The translations under genes were made by a program, and so were the position numbers. Positions 6,965 through 15,959 of a stretch of DNA of 64,000 nt are shown here, piece by piece. The stretch is from CBDDBH01 sp965225625. Its GTDB lineage: Bacteria; Pseudomonadota; Gammaproteobacteria; JADZEE01. Under the pieces are notes generated by a model, which was not told the DNA's origin, did no database searches, and was given only the letters and a program-made list of their open reading frames with translations. The first letter of the stretch is position 1; each line of letters opens with the position of its first letter. Where the stretch lies: positions 116,119 through 180,118 of the forward strand of contig CBDDBH010000025.1 of the NCBI GenBank assembly GCA_965225625.1, written 5' to 3'.

Positions 6965-8665
6965 TTACGCGGGTTCGGGTACCCCTCTCACAACTTCCTT
7001 CTGACGCAAACCATAGTACTTTTCGGCCTGTTCACGGGTGACGAATTCGTTGCTGATGTCCTCCAATAATTGTTCGCGCGGGCGCTCACGCGGATCGCCA
7101 TAGCCGCCGCCGTTTGCGGTGTATATGCGAACCAGATCACCGCACTCCACGCGGACGTTCGTTGCGCGCGTGTAATCGTCCACGCTGCCATCGTTACGAT
7201 AAATGCGCGTGAAATTCAGTGATCCTTCCCGGCCGCTATTCATTCCCCATGGCGGATGGCGGCCGCGTGTGTGGTAACCCGTCAGCCATGCTTCCTCAGA
7301 GCGGATCCGATAATCCGCAAAAATACCCTTGCCACCACGGTACTTGCCCTCACCGCCGTCGAGGTCGTGGAAACCGTAGCCTTCGATGATGACACCGTGC
7401 CGCGCCTCGCGGATCTCAACGGGACAGTTAAAGGTCTCACCACTGGCTCCACTCATCTGGCCGTTCTGCCCGTCCCGGTCATGGCGCGCACCCCAGCCCC
7501 CCACATTCGGCTCAATCATTACCTGAAATTCATCCGTGTCGGGATTGACCCCAGCAATAATGATTCCCGAAACCGAGTTCATTTGACCTGCAGGCAGTCG
7601 CTCCGGTACGTGCGGCGCTAAGGCTTTCCAGATCAGATCCATCGCATGCAATAGTGGCTCAAAGTAAATTGAAACCGGTGCAGGTCGCTTACAGTGGAAG
7701 ATCGAACCTTCATCACAGAGCAACTTCAGCGGTCGAAACGTCCCCTCGTTCGACACCGAACCCGGATCAGTCACCGCATTGAACACCATCTGTGCCGCCG
7801 ACCACGTACATGCCCACGGACAGTTGAACGGCCCGGTGTCCTGCACAGGATTACCCCGCAAGTCCACAATGAACGCCTCCTCGGTGATCTCCACCACCAC
7901 CCGCGTCGGCTTACTGTCCTCGGTCCAGTCCTGGGCCTCATAACGCCCCCGTGGTAACTCCTGCAACGCCCGCCGTGCCGCCGCCTCGCCGTAATCCAAA
8001 TGCTGCTCTATCGCCTCCAGCACCGCCGCTCGACCGTAGCGGCGCACCAACTCCACCGTGCGTCGCTCTCCCGCGCGCAACGCCGCTATCCCCGCCCACA
8101 TGTCCCCCAGCGTGTACTGTGGTAAGCGGCAGTTCGACACGATGATGTCCACCACCGCCTGATTGATCTCTCCCTGCTCGAACAGCTTGATGTCCGGCAG
8201 CTGCAAACCCTCCTGGTACACCTCCACCGTCTCCGTGGACAGACTCCCGGGTGACATCCCACCTACGTCACTCCAATGCGCCTTATTCACCATCCACGCT
8301 ACGATCTCCGCATCGACAAACACCGGCAACGACAACACCACGTCATTGAGATGGCTTACCCCGCCGCTGTACGGATCGTTGCTGACGAAAATGTCACCGG
8401 GCGCGATCTGCTCGCGGCCAAATTTCCCCAGCACCGCCTTCACTCCCGAGTCCAGCATGCCAATAAAACCGGGCAGACCCGAGCCCTGGCTCGCCAGTCG
8501 CCCCGTGCCGTCGGTCACCGCAACGCCGAAGTCCAGGTTCTCGTAGATCACCGAACTCATCGCCACCTTGCGCAGCACCGCGAACATCTCCTCGCTCGCC
8601 GCCTGAAATGAGTTCTGGATCACCTCCAAGGTGAAGGGATCAAATTTTTCTTGTGCATTCATCAT
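6965..8665 (-). CDS. hyuB: hydantoinase B / oxoprolinase-type subunit
   Basis: Beta subunit of an ATP-dependent hydantoinase/5-oxoprolinase-type amidohydrolase (HyuB family, about 565 residues as expected). Recognisable segments are FTLEVIQNSFQAASEEMFAV at the start, FVSNDPYSGGVSHLNDVVL, and GGWGARHDRDGQNGQMS and GGKGIFADYRI toward the C-terminus, ending GGGYGDPRERP. I take the start at the ATG pair 8665/8662 (MMNAQEKFD), with GAGAGGG upstream; the longer frame would overlap hyuA. It follows hyuA closely, so the two subunits are almost certainly co-transcribed and form one complex. The natural substrate (hydantoin, N-methylhydantoin, oxoproline or another cyclic amide) cannot be fixed. Confidence 0.9.
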   Translation of the reverse strand: MMNAQEKFDPFTLEVIQNSFQAASEEMFAVLRKVAMSSVIYENLDFGVAVTDGTGRLASQGSGLPGFIGMLDSGVKAVLGKFGREQIAPGDIFVSNDPYSGGVSHLNDVVLSLPVFVDAEIVAWMVNKAHWSDVGGMSPGSLSTETVEVYQEGLQLPDIKLFEQGEINQAVVDIIVSNCRLPQYTLGDMWAGIAALRAGERRTVELVRRYGRAAVLEAIEQHLDYGEAAARRALQELPRGRYEAQDWTEDSKPTRVVVEITEEAFIVDLRGNPVQDTGPFNCPWACTWSAAQMVFNAVTDPGSVSNEGTFRPLKLLCDEGSIFHCKRPAPVSIYFEPLLHAMDLIWKALAPHVPERLPAGQMNSVSGIIIAGVNPDTDEFQVMIEPNVGGWGARHDRDGQNGQMSGASGETFNCPVEIREARHGVIIEGYGFHDLDGGEGKYRGGKGIFADYRIRSEEAWLTGYHTRGRHPPWGMNSGREGSLNFTRIYRNDGSVDDYTRATNVRVECGDLVRIYTANGGGYGDPRERPREQLLEDISNEFVTREQAEKYYGLRQKEVVRGVPEPA

Positions 8666-8685
8666 TATTCGGCCAAGCCGCCCTC

Positions 8686-10764
8686 TCAAATATTGGTTTG
8701 GATATACAGATTTCCGTAATCGTCGACCGAGAGTTCTTGCTGCGGAAACAGCACGATTGTGGTGTCCGGCTCCTGAACAATGGCGGGCCCCTGGATCTGC
8801 ATGCCAGGCTCCAGGCCCGAGCGTTCATAGATCGTTGTTTCATGTATCCCGTCTAGATCGAAATCCACCTGCCGGTGGCCGCGTACGCATTCGGATAGGG
8901 TTCGCGCGCTACGCTCCAGCTTCTGCGGCTCCGGTTTATCCACCTGCCCAAACGCCACCACATGGTAGCTGATCAATTCGACCGCGGTGTCGAGACGGTA
9001 GGTGTACTCACGTTCGTACTCTCGTTGAAAAATATCGATCGCCGTATCGATCAACTTAGTCGTCACCGCGCCTTCGGGAAACGGAACCTTAACCGTGTGC
9101 TCCTGGCCGTGATAGCGCATGTTCGCGTAGCGTTCGAACCGCAGGCGCGTCGGCCCGATGCCGTCCTCGCTGAATTCGCTGGCCGCTTGTTGCTCGATCG
9201 ATTGATAGGTCTCGTTGATGTCGGTTGACGAATCGGCACTCACTTGCGTTGGTTTCGTCACCACATAGTCACGGCGCAGATCGGACATCAGCATTCCCCA
9301 CGCCGAAAACACTGAAGCATTGTTCGGAACGATAATCTTCCCAATCTGCAACTCGGCGGCTAACCCAGAGGCATGCATGGCGCCACCGCCTCCAAAAGCC
9401 ACCAGCGTAAAATCTCTGGGATCGTAACCTCGATTAACCGATACCAGTTTGAGCGCGTTGATCATATTGTTGTTTGCGATCCTGATTGCGCCACGTGCGA
9501 TCTCTTCCATGCCCATGCTCAAGCGCTCGCTGAGCGCCTGAAACGACTGCGTAACACTACTCATATTGGCCTTGATGCGGCCACCCAGGAAATAATTCGG
9601 ATCAATGCGACCGGTTACCAGGTTCGCGTCGGTCAGGGTCGGTTGTATTCCGCCACGCCCGTAGGCCGCCGGCCCTGGGACAGCGCCGGCACTCTGTGGC
9701 CCGACGTGCAATTTACTGCCTTCGTCCGCCCAGATTATGCTGCCGCCCCCCGCCCCAATCTCAACAATGTCGACGACCGGTGCGAGAATTGGATAGCCGG
9801 CGTAACGAGGCGTCTTCTCGATCATGTAGTCCGTGGAAATTCGAACTCGACCGTTCTCGATCAGCGAGCATTTGGCCGTTGTCCCGCCAATATCCAGTGC
9901 AATGATGTTCGCCACGCCGAGCAAATTTCCAAGTGCGGCGGCACCGAGCACGCCACTAGCCGGACCCGATTCGACCATGCGAATCGGGCGCATACGCGCC
10001 GATCCGATGGTGTCGATCCCGCCGTTGGACTGCATGATGTAGTGTTGGCCGGCAAAATTCTCGGCTTCCAATTGCGCCTGGAGCTTGCCAAGATAACGAT
10101 TGGCGATCGGATGAATATAGGCCGACAGCACGACCGTATTGGTGCGTTCGTATTCACGCCACTCGCGGGTTATCTCGTGTGAAGCGACAATGTCGACCTC
10201 AGGCCATAGCGCGCGCAGCGCCTCGGCAAGCTCAAGCTCGTGCGCAGAATTGACATATGAATGCAGCAAACAGATGGCGATTGCATCGACCTGTTCGCTC
10301 TGGAAGTAATCGACAATCGCCGAAAGCGCATCGAGATCGAGTGGCTGGAGCACTTCGCCCTGATAGTTGATTCGCCCCGGGATCTCCTTGCGCAGGTGTC
10401 GAGGAACAAAGGGTGGGGGTTTAACGTAACTGTAGTTAAACAGATCGGGACGGTTGCCGCGGGCGATCTCGAGAACGTCTCGAAACCCTGTCGTGGTGAT
10501 CAAGCCAACCTTGACGCCTTTGCGCTCGGTAATGGCGTTGATAACGATAGTCGTGCCGTGCGCAAAGAAGTGTATGGAATCGGGCGCAACCTCGCCCGAC
10601 CGAAGCACGTCCATGACGCCCCTTTCAAAATCGGGCGGCGTCGTATCGACCTTAGCGGTCTTTAGGGTATTGAAGCGCTGTGACTCGACGTCGTACTCGT
10701 AGTAGACAAGATCGGTGAACGTGCCTCCGACATCCGTTGCTGCACGAACGTAAGCCTTATTCAT
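8686..10764 (-). CDS. hyuA: hydantoinase A / oxoprolinase-type subunit
   Basis: ATP-binding alpha subunit of the hydantoinase/oxoprolinase/acetone carboxylase superfamily (about 690 residues). It has the N-terminal actin-like phosphate loop DVGGTFTDLVYY, then GTTIVINAITERKG, the central GGIDTIGSARMRPIRMVESG and IALDIGGTTAKCSLI, and later FGGGGAMHASGLA. The start is taken at the ATG 10764 (MNKAYVRAATDVGG), because the upstream extension in the same frame is arginine-rich and atypical. It pairs with hyuB immediately downstream. A TonB receptor lies upstream and a VOC protein and MFS permease lie downstream, suggesting uptake and opening of a cyclic amide. Confidence 0.92.
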   Translation of the reverse strand: MNKAYVRAATDVGGTFTDLVYYEYDVESQRFNTLKTAKVDTTPPDFERGVMDVLRSGEVAPDSIHFFAHGTTIVINAITERKGVKVGLITTTGFRDVLEIARGNRPDLFNYSYVKPPPFVPRHLRKEIPGRINYQGEVLQPLDLDALSAIVDYFQSEQVDAIAICLLHSYVNSAHELELAEALRALWPEVDIVASHEITREWREYERTNTVVLSAYIHPIANRYLGKLQAQLEAENFAGQHYIMQSNGGIDTIGSARMRPIRMVESGPASGVLGAAALGNLLGVANIIALDIGGTTAKCSLIENGRVRISTDYMIEKTPRYAGYPILAPVVDIVEIGAGGGSIIWADEGSKLHVGPQSAGAVPGPAAYGRGGIQPTLTDANLVTGRIDPNYFLGGRIKANMSSVTQSFQALSERLSMGMEEIARGAIRIANNNMINALKLVSVNRGYDPRDFTLVAFGGGGAMHASGLAAELQIGKIIVPNNASVFSAWGMLMSDLRRDYVVTKPTQVSADSSTDINETYQSIEQQAASEFSEDGIGPTRLRFERYANMRYHGQEHTVKVPFPEGAVTTKLIDTAIDIFQREYEREYTYRLDTAVELISYHVVAFGQVDKPEPQKLERSARTLSECVRGHRQVDFDLDGIHETTIYERSGLEPGMQIQGPAIVQEPDTTIVLFPQQELSVDDYGNLYIQTNI

Positions 10765-10802
10765 ATTGCGCCGTTTAACTAAAGCAGAGCCCGCATCTCT
10801 CC

Positions 10803-12715
10803 TTAATAATGTACACGCAGCGTGAGACCCCACTCGCGCGGATCCGAGAATGCACCAACCACGGTATTGAATCCGAACAGACTCACGTCTTCAGCCATTG
10901 CGCGATAGCGTTCGTCGGTCACATTTCCACCGCCGCGATGTTACCGAGTATAGTCGCACCCGATTCGAGCGTATTACCCTGCAAATCGTTGTAATCGTAG
11001 AAGAAACCGGCAAGATTGGCGCGCAGCCGATTATCAAACCACTCGGATTTTACGCCGCCCTCATAGGCCCAGATCGTTTCCGGATCAGCGGCGGGCGGGA
11101 CTACCGGATCAAGCGCGCGGCCATTGAATACGCCACTGCGGAAGCCGCGCGATACAGATGCATATACCATCAAATCGTCGCGCCAGTGGTACTCGATGCC
11201 GAACTTGGGCGAAATGTCATCCCAGTTGTCTCGAATGGTATTAAAAGGCCGAACCAGCGCACCCGACATATAATTATCGTCGCTCTTTTTTTCATAGGTG
11301 TAACGAACACCGGCAGTCACCGCTAACTTCTCCGTCAACGAGTAGGTGCCTTGCCCGTATCCCGCATAGCTCTTGGTGTCTGTGCCGATAAAAATAAAGA
11401 GCGGCGGCGAGACCTCAACATACTCCTTAAAACCACGGCCAACGCGACCTAAGCCGGTCGTAACGATAGCCTGAAAAAACGGAATATTCTCGATATCACG
11501 ACCGCGTTCATGAAAATAGAAGAAACCGGCGATCCAATCGAGCCGATCGTTGAACGCACGCCCGCTCAGTTGAATTTCCTGACTGGTTTGTTTGTGATCA
11601 ATTTCGATTTCCTGCTCAATCTCCGGGTATGGCGTGCCATCCAGATCCCAGCCGGTGTGTGATTCGATGCGCCTATAGGACGTGATCGATTTTGCCGTGA
11701 TATTGTCGGTAATATCCCAGCTCGCTGTAAGCGAGAAACCGTAAATGTTGTTTTTGTCGATATTAGCTTCGTTCGCAAATGACTCGTCCGGGCTCGTAGC
11801 GACAAAACTCTCTATGGGCGGCAATCCCTGCGGATTGAGGAAAAAGATGTCATAAAGATCGCTCAACGCTGGCGCGCCGCCCGCCGGCGTCGGCACGAAA
11901 CTTAAGATTTGCTCCGTGTTACCCTTTTGACGCGTACGTGTGTAATCCGCGATGAACCGAAAATTGAGGTCGTCGCGCGGTTCCCACTCCAGCTGTCCGC
12001 GAAACACATCCCGGTTTCTATCGCTCGATTCCTCGCCGCTTAGCACGCGCTCTCCCCAACCGTCCTGATTGAGCGTCGCCGCCGCAACTTTGAGGAAAAG
12101 TTGATCCTTTATGAGAGGAATGCTGACATTGCCTTTGACATCCATCCGATCGCGCTCGCCGACGGTGATTTCACCGTTTACCTCAAATTCGCGCGCCGGG
12201 CTTTTCGTGATCACCTGGATGGCGCCGGCCGTGGTATTGCGACCGAACAGCGTGCCTTGGGGACCTTTCAGAACCTCTATTCGTTCAACATCCACCAAGT
12301 CGAGAGCGGCGCCAGTCGAGCGTGCGATGTAGACGCCGTCGAGATAAAACCCCACGGCCTGTTCGGCAGTCATAATGAAATCGAACAGCCCCAGACCACG
12401 GATGAAATATTGTCCGTGTGAACTACCTCCACCAAGCGAGGTGAACGAGGTTACATTGGGTACCACATTGGCCAGGTCGAAAGCATTGGTCAACCCACGA
12501 TTCTGGAGTTCCATTGACGTCAATGCCGTCACTGCCACAGGTGTTTCCTGCAGGCTCTGCTCGCGCCTCTGTGCGGTGACAACTATCTCTTCGAGTGCGC
12601 CGGAAATCTCGCCACCGCTCGTTTGCGCTAGTGCGAATGTCGAACCCGCTGCCAAATATACACAACTGCTAACAGACGTCAGCAAAAGGGTAATCAGCCG
12701 TAGTTTGGTAGTCAT
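10803..12715 (-). pseudogene. TonB-dependent receptor, internal deletion and frameshift
   Basis: Outer-membrane beta-barrel receptor. Signal peptide after MTTKLRLITLLLTS (ATG 12715), TonB box/plug start LEEIVVTAQRREQSLQETP, plug motif IEVLKGPQGTLFGRNTTAGA, then barrel strands. The first frame ends at TGA 10919-10921 after ATILGNIAAVEM, about 600 residues in. The following bases in another frame read NVTDERYRAMAEDV and end REWGLTLRVHY at TAA 10803-10805, the terminal strand with the final aromatic. The two parts join out of frame, and roughly 100 or more residues of barrel seem to be missing. It is therefore probably non-functional. It heads the hyuA/hyuB gene series. Confidence 0.8.
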
Positions 12716-13012
12716 ATAACTGACCTGATGAGTTACCGGAGACGACAGCTCGTAGACGTCACTGAGTCTGTTTAACATTGTTAATCTCCCTCCATCTACT
12801 GCTCGTTGAGTACGTGCGCGCCAATCCTACGCGTTCCCCACGACTAAAGCAGCTTTTCCGATACGACGGGAGACCGGTGGGCTTTGTCAGGTTGTTGTGC
12901 GTATGACAGATCGTTTGGCGCAAGACGCGCCTTCGTTGTTCAGTAGGCGCGCGTCACCTGCGACCAAATTCGAAACGCCCTAGATCGTAGTTCACGCTAG
13001 TTCTGTGCTTTC
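12716..13012. other. upstream region of the TonB receptor/hydantoinase series
   Basis: This stretch must contain the promoter of the minus-strand receptor-hyu operon. I cannot pick out a confident -35/-10 pair. A short inverted repeat CGCGCC/GGCGCG lies near 12926-12951. No regulator gene is adjacent. Confidence 0.35.
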
Positions 13013-13521
13013 AGGAGATGACGACCGAGGCGAATTGTTCGCATATTAATCTTGGCAGTGCGGCACTGACGGGATCACCTCGCGTTTTGCTGCCGCGTAA
13101 CCGCGGAGCTTATCCGTTGTTATCTCCATCGGCACTTGCAATTAAGAACGCATTGCCTTTCGAAAAAAGCGTTTAGCAGCGTTAGTATGCTTGCGTTTTT
13201 GTACGAGAATCTCAATAAGATTGCCGTCTTGGTCAACGGCTCGCCAAAGGTAGCGACGCTTTCCTTGTAGTGAGACGACGACTTCGTCGAGAAACCAACG
13301 GTCGCCGCGCGGGCCGTGACGTTTGTTAATTCGACGAGCGTAATCGGGTCCAAACGTGAGACACGACTGCCGAATGGTTTCGTGCGAAACCGTAACACCG
13401 CGTTCCGCTAATAGGTCTTCGACATCGCGAAAGCTGAGCGTGAAACGATGGTAGAGCCACAACGCCCGTGCGATGATTTCAGGGAGGATCGGAATCCGCG
13501 ATAATTAGGAGTCTCTGTCAT
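13013..13521 (-). pseudogene. IS6 family transposase remnant
   Basis: DDE transposase of the IS6/IS26 type. ATG 13521 reads MTETPNYRG; a one-base shift then leads to ILPEIIARALWLYHRF, and LSFRDVEDLLAERGV, the zinc/HTH-linked N-terminal region, follows. The catalytic segment GDRWFLDEVVV...YLWRAVDQDG and, after an in-frame stop at 13142-13144, EITTDKLRGYAAAKRE are recognisable. The final Asn-Arg-Ala-Glu box with the third acidic residue is lost (YANNSPR and a further stop). At least three lesions make it dead. Confidence 0.75.
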
Positions 13522-13590
13522 GAGTTAACTGTCGGCGATCCGGCGGCAACCTGGCAGCCTAGGTTTACAGATGAATATTGAGGAACGACA
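13522..13590 (-). mobile_element. terminal remnant of an IS481/IS3-like element
   Basis: Bases 13570-13590 contain GATGAATATTGAGGAAC, the same terminus as the right end of the intact element at 22612-23736. The shared CTGGCAGCCTAGGT just before it corresponds to the end of that element's transposase gene. Only this end survives. The junction with moaA is at about 13590/13591. Confidence 0.6.
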
Positions 13591-13732
13591 ACGGACAACG
13601 GAAATTGCACCGGTCGGTTACCGAGATTCGCAGATCGCGCAACGGACGGTGCAGCGTATCGGTAAGGGTAATGGGTTGCTTGCGTTTCAGTGTTCCAGAC
13701 TCTTGCACCACAGGCTTAAGTGATCCGGGCAT
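13591..13732 (-). pseudogene. moaA: truncated moaA (GTP 3',8-cyclase)
   Basis: MoaA makes the first molybdopterin intermediate using a radical-SAM 4Fe-4S cluster. Only the N-terminus is left: ITLTDTLHRPLRDLRISVTD followed by RCNFRCP. An IS end then replaces the sequence exactly between the second and third cysteine of the CX3CX2C motif. The ATG at 13732 overlaps the TGA of the ATP-grasp gene (TGATG), so the two genes were translationally coupled. The remnant also makes about six IS-encoded residues before TAA. Other mobilome damage nearby suggests the loss is secondary. Confidence 0.8.
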
Positions 13733-15057
13733 CACGCGGCAATACTGGTTAGCCCTTTCCAAAGCGGAGCGATCACGACACTCAATTTTGCATGCGCCTG
13801 GCTGAGCGCGGCCTCCACCTGCTCCGGGCGTGGCGCCCGAGCAAAGATGAAACCGAGGTAGCTGGAGCCCTCGGGCAGCGGCACCAGTTGATAATGATCC
13901 CGCACCTGTATGGTCACTTCCTCGACATAAGGTACCTCGCGGGCCGCACCCACCCCCTCGACCCGTCTGAGGATCCCGGCCTTCGGCGTCGGGATCATCA
14001 ACACGCCGGCCGCCTCTTGCCAACCTGCAAACACCAGCGGGGCGCCCACGGCGTTCGATAACACCAGCCCCTCGAGGCTGCCGGCGAGACCGTATTCGAA
14101 CAGCCGACTGCACAGCCCACCGATGGTCCGCGACGCGATCTCGAGCATCCATACCCCAGCCGCATTGATGCGGCACTCAGCATGTATCGGCCCGTGCCGG
14201 AGCCCATAAGCGCGGCAGGTCTCGGCCACCCGCTGTCGAACCTGGCGCTGCACGCCCGCGTCGAGCCGTGACGGGGTCACGAAGTAGGTCTCTTCAAAAT
14301 AGGGGCCATTTAGGGGAGCGGGTTTATCAAAGACCGCGAGCACGTCGAGTTCCCCGTCGGTCAGCATCGCCTCGACCGCAACCTCGACGCCCGGAATAAA
14401 TTCTTCCACGAGGAGGTAGTGCCGCTCTTCCGGGTCGTGGGCTTCGGCAACGATACGGGCCACACGTGCGCAAGCCGCGCGCAGCTCGTCCTCGCTATCC
14501 GCCCGGATGACGCCGCGGCTTGCCGACATGGCCAGGGGCTTGACCACGCACGGGAATTCGATGCCGTCGAGCTGCCCCGCGAGCGGCTTCTCCAGACTAA
14601 TGCGCGCATGCGAGGGGACCGGGATCCCGGCGGCACTAAGGTGTGCCCGCGCGAGGTCTTTGCGGCGTGCAATGCGCACGGCATCCGGTTCGTTATGTGG
14701 CAAGCCCAATCGGCGTGCGGCGAGTGACGCCAGCTCGGTCGTGATATCGTCGGTGCCGATAATTGCGGCAAACGATTGGCGACGCGCTTCCTCGACGATG
14801 ACGTCAACGGCACCGCGGCTGTCGCTGAAGTCGAGGTGCAATCCTTGCGCGTACGCACTGACCAGCGAATGGTGGCCTTCGGACGCGATCAGGCACTCGA
14901 TGCCGAGGTGCCGAGCCGCTTCAACGTAAGGGACGGTCCGGTAGCTCCCGTGCGGAGCGATGATCAATACGCGTGCTTTGCCCTGTGCCGACGTACGCTG
15001 CAGGTCTTCACCGCCGGCAACACGGGTTCGGTTTCCAGCATCGATCGTTGGAGACAT
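13732..15057 (-). CDS. ATP-grasp domain carboxylate-amine ligase-like protein
   Basis: 441-residue ATP-grasp enzyme. An N-terminal Rossmann-like part (ARVLIIAPHGSYRTVPYVEA) is followed by the ATP-grasp core: FPCVVKPLAMSASRGVIRA, HYLLVEEFIPGVEVAVEAML, and the metal-binding end region WMLEIASRTIGGLCSRL. A C-terminal extension of the carbamoyl-phosphate-synthase-like/BtrJ-like type follows. It should join a carboxylate to an amine or thiol with ATP hydrolysis. It sits 42 nt after a HesB-like gene and is coupled to moaA, and a CCAEP-tail radical SAM gene is upstream on the same strand. The product is unknown; peptide or cofactor tailoring is plausible. Confidence 0.85.
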   Translation of the reverse strand: MSPTIDAGNRTRVAGGEDLQRTSAQGKARVLIIAPHGSYRTVPYVEAARHLGIECLIASEGHHSLVSAYAQGLHLDFSDSRGAVDVIVEEARRQSFAAIIGTDDITTELASLAARRLGLPHNEPDAVRIARRKDLARAHLSAAGIPVPSHARISLEKPLAGQLDGIEFPCVVKPLAMSASRGVIRADSEDELRAACARVARIVAEAHDPEERHYLLVEEFIPGVEVAVEAMLTDGELDVLAVFDKPAPLNGPYFEETYFVTPSRLDAGVQRQVRQRVAETCRAYGLRHGPIHAECRINAAGVWMLEIASRTIGGLCSRLFEYGLAGSLEGLVLSNAVGAPLVFAGWQEAAGVLMIPTPKAGILRRVEGVGAAREVPYVEEVTIQVRDHYQLVPLPEGSSYLGFIFARAPRPEQVEAALSQAHAKLSVVIAPLWKGLTSIAA

Positions 15058-15099
15058 CTAAGCCGTCAACCTTTGCCAGAAGTGGACAGGATGCGGCGT

Positions 15100-15483
15100 C
15101 TAGTAGCCGCTGCCGCCACAGCCGCCGCACATGCCGCTGCCGCCCACACTCTCAAACACATCGTTAAAGACAAAGACCTCATTAAGGCCCTGCTTGGCGT
15201 AATCGATTTGGCAGCCCCGCAGGAAGTTGAGGGCGACGGCATCCACCACCAGTTTGAAGCCCTCACCCTGGAGGACACTGTCGTACTCGGTACGCTCCTC
15301 AACATAGGTCATCCCATAGCTGAGGCCATCGCATCCGCCACCCTCAACAAAGACACGCAGGGCGGTGAATTCCTTCTCGGCGTCCCGCATGATTTTCGCG
15401 AGCTGCGCCTCGCCCGCAGGTGTAATCGTCAAGTATTGCTCGGTGATGTCCTGCGGATATTCGGATCTCGACTCTTGCGACAT
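15100..15483 (-). CDS. HesB/IscA-like iron-sulfur carrier
   Basis: A-type Fe-S carrier domain of about 110 residues. It has LTITPAGEAQLAKIM, the first cysteine in VEGGGCDGLSYGMTY, and a C-terminal GGSGMCGGCGGSGY supplying CX2C in place of the usual CGCGxSF. The start is taken at ATG 15483 (MSQESRSEY); a GTG 15 nt upstream is possible. It probably supplies clusters to a nearby radical SAM enzyme. It lies between the radical SAM gene and the ATP-grasp gene on the same strand, with only yggX, on the other strand, intervening. Confidence 0.8.
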   Translation of the reverse strand: MSQESRSEYPQDITEQYLTITPAGEAQLAKIMRDAEKEFTALRVFVEGGGCDGLSYGMTYVEERTEYDSVLQGEGFKLVVDAVALNFLRGCQIDYAKQGLNEVFVFNDVFESVGGSGMCGGCGGSGY

Positions 15484-15603
15484 TAGCTTGAACCCCACTC
15501 AATCAACGGTGATAATTCGACAGGATGATACCTGAGTCTTTATTATAGCTCCTTCGACTTCAACGGCGCATAGGCACCTCACCTACCTCGAAGCTCACTG
15601 GCC

Positions 15604-15888
15604 ATGGCACGTACCGTAGATTGCCCGATCCTGAAGCGCGCAGCCGAGGGACTGGAAGAACCGCCGTACCCCGGCACCTTGGGCAGGCGCATCTATGAGC
15701 ATATTTCCAAGGAAGGATGGCGGCAGTGGCTGGAACGGCTCACCATGATCATGAATGAGAATGGGTTGAGCACGGCAGATCCGGACGCAATGCGCCTTAT
15801 TGAAGAACATATGCGGGGTTTCTTGTTCGGAGAAGGCGACCTCGGCGGTCTACCGGCGGGGTTCGTCCCCCAGGGCCAGAAGAAGTAA
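15604..15888 (+). CDS. yggX: Fe(II) trafficking / oxidative damage protection protein
   Basis: 94-residue cytoplasmic protein matching YggX in length and motifs: start MARTVDCPILKRAAEGLEEP with the conserved cysteine, YPGTLGRRIYEHISKEGWRQW, and EEHMRGFLFG near the end. The family protects Fe-S clusters and is linked to iron supply under oxidative stress. It is divergent from the HesB gene and convergent with the radical SAM gene. Its position inside an Fe-S/radical-SAM set fits cluster maintenance. In most gammaproteobacteria yggX sits next to mutY, which I do not see here. Confidence 0.92.
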   Translation: MARTVDCPILKRAAEGLEEPPYPGTLGRRIYEHISKEGWRQWLERLTMIMNENGLSTADPDAMRLIEEHMRGFLFGEGDLGGLPAGFVPQGQKK

Positions 15889-15959
15889 CCAGCACTGCAG
15901 CACGATTTCCGCTGTTCCGCCGTCGACATCTCCACTCTGGGGCGATAGCGCGTTCGCGA

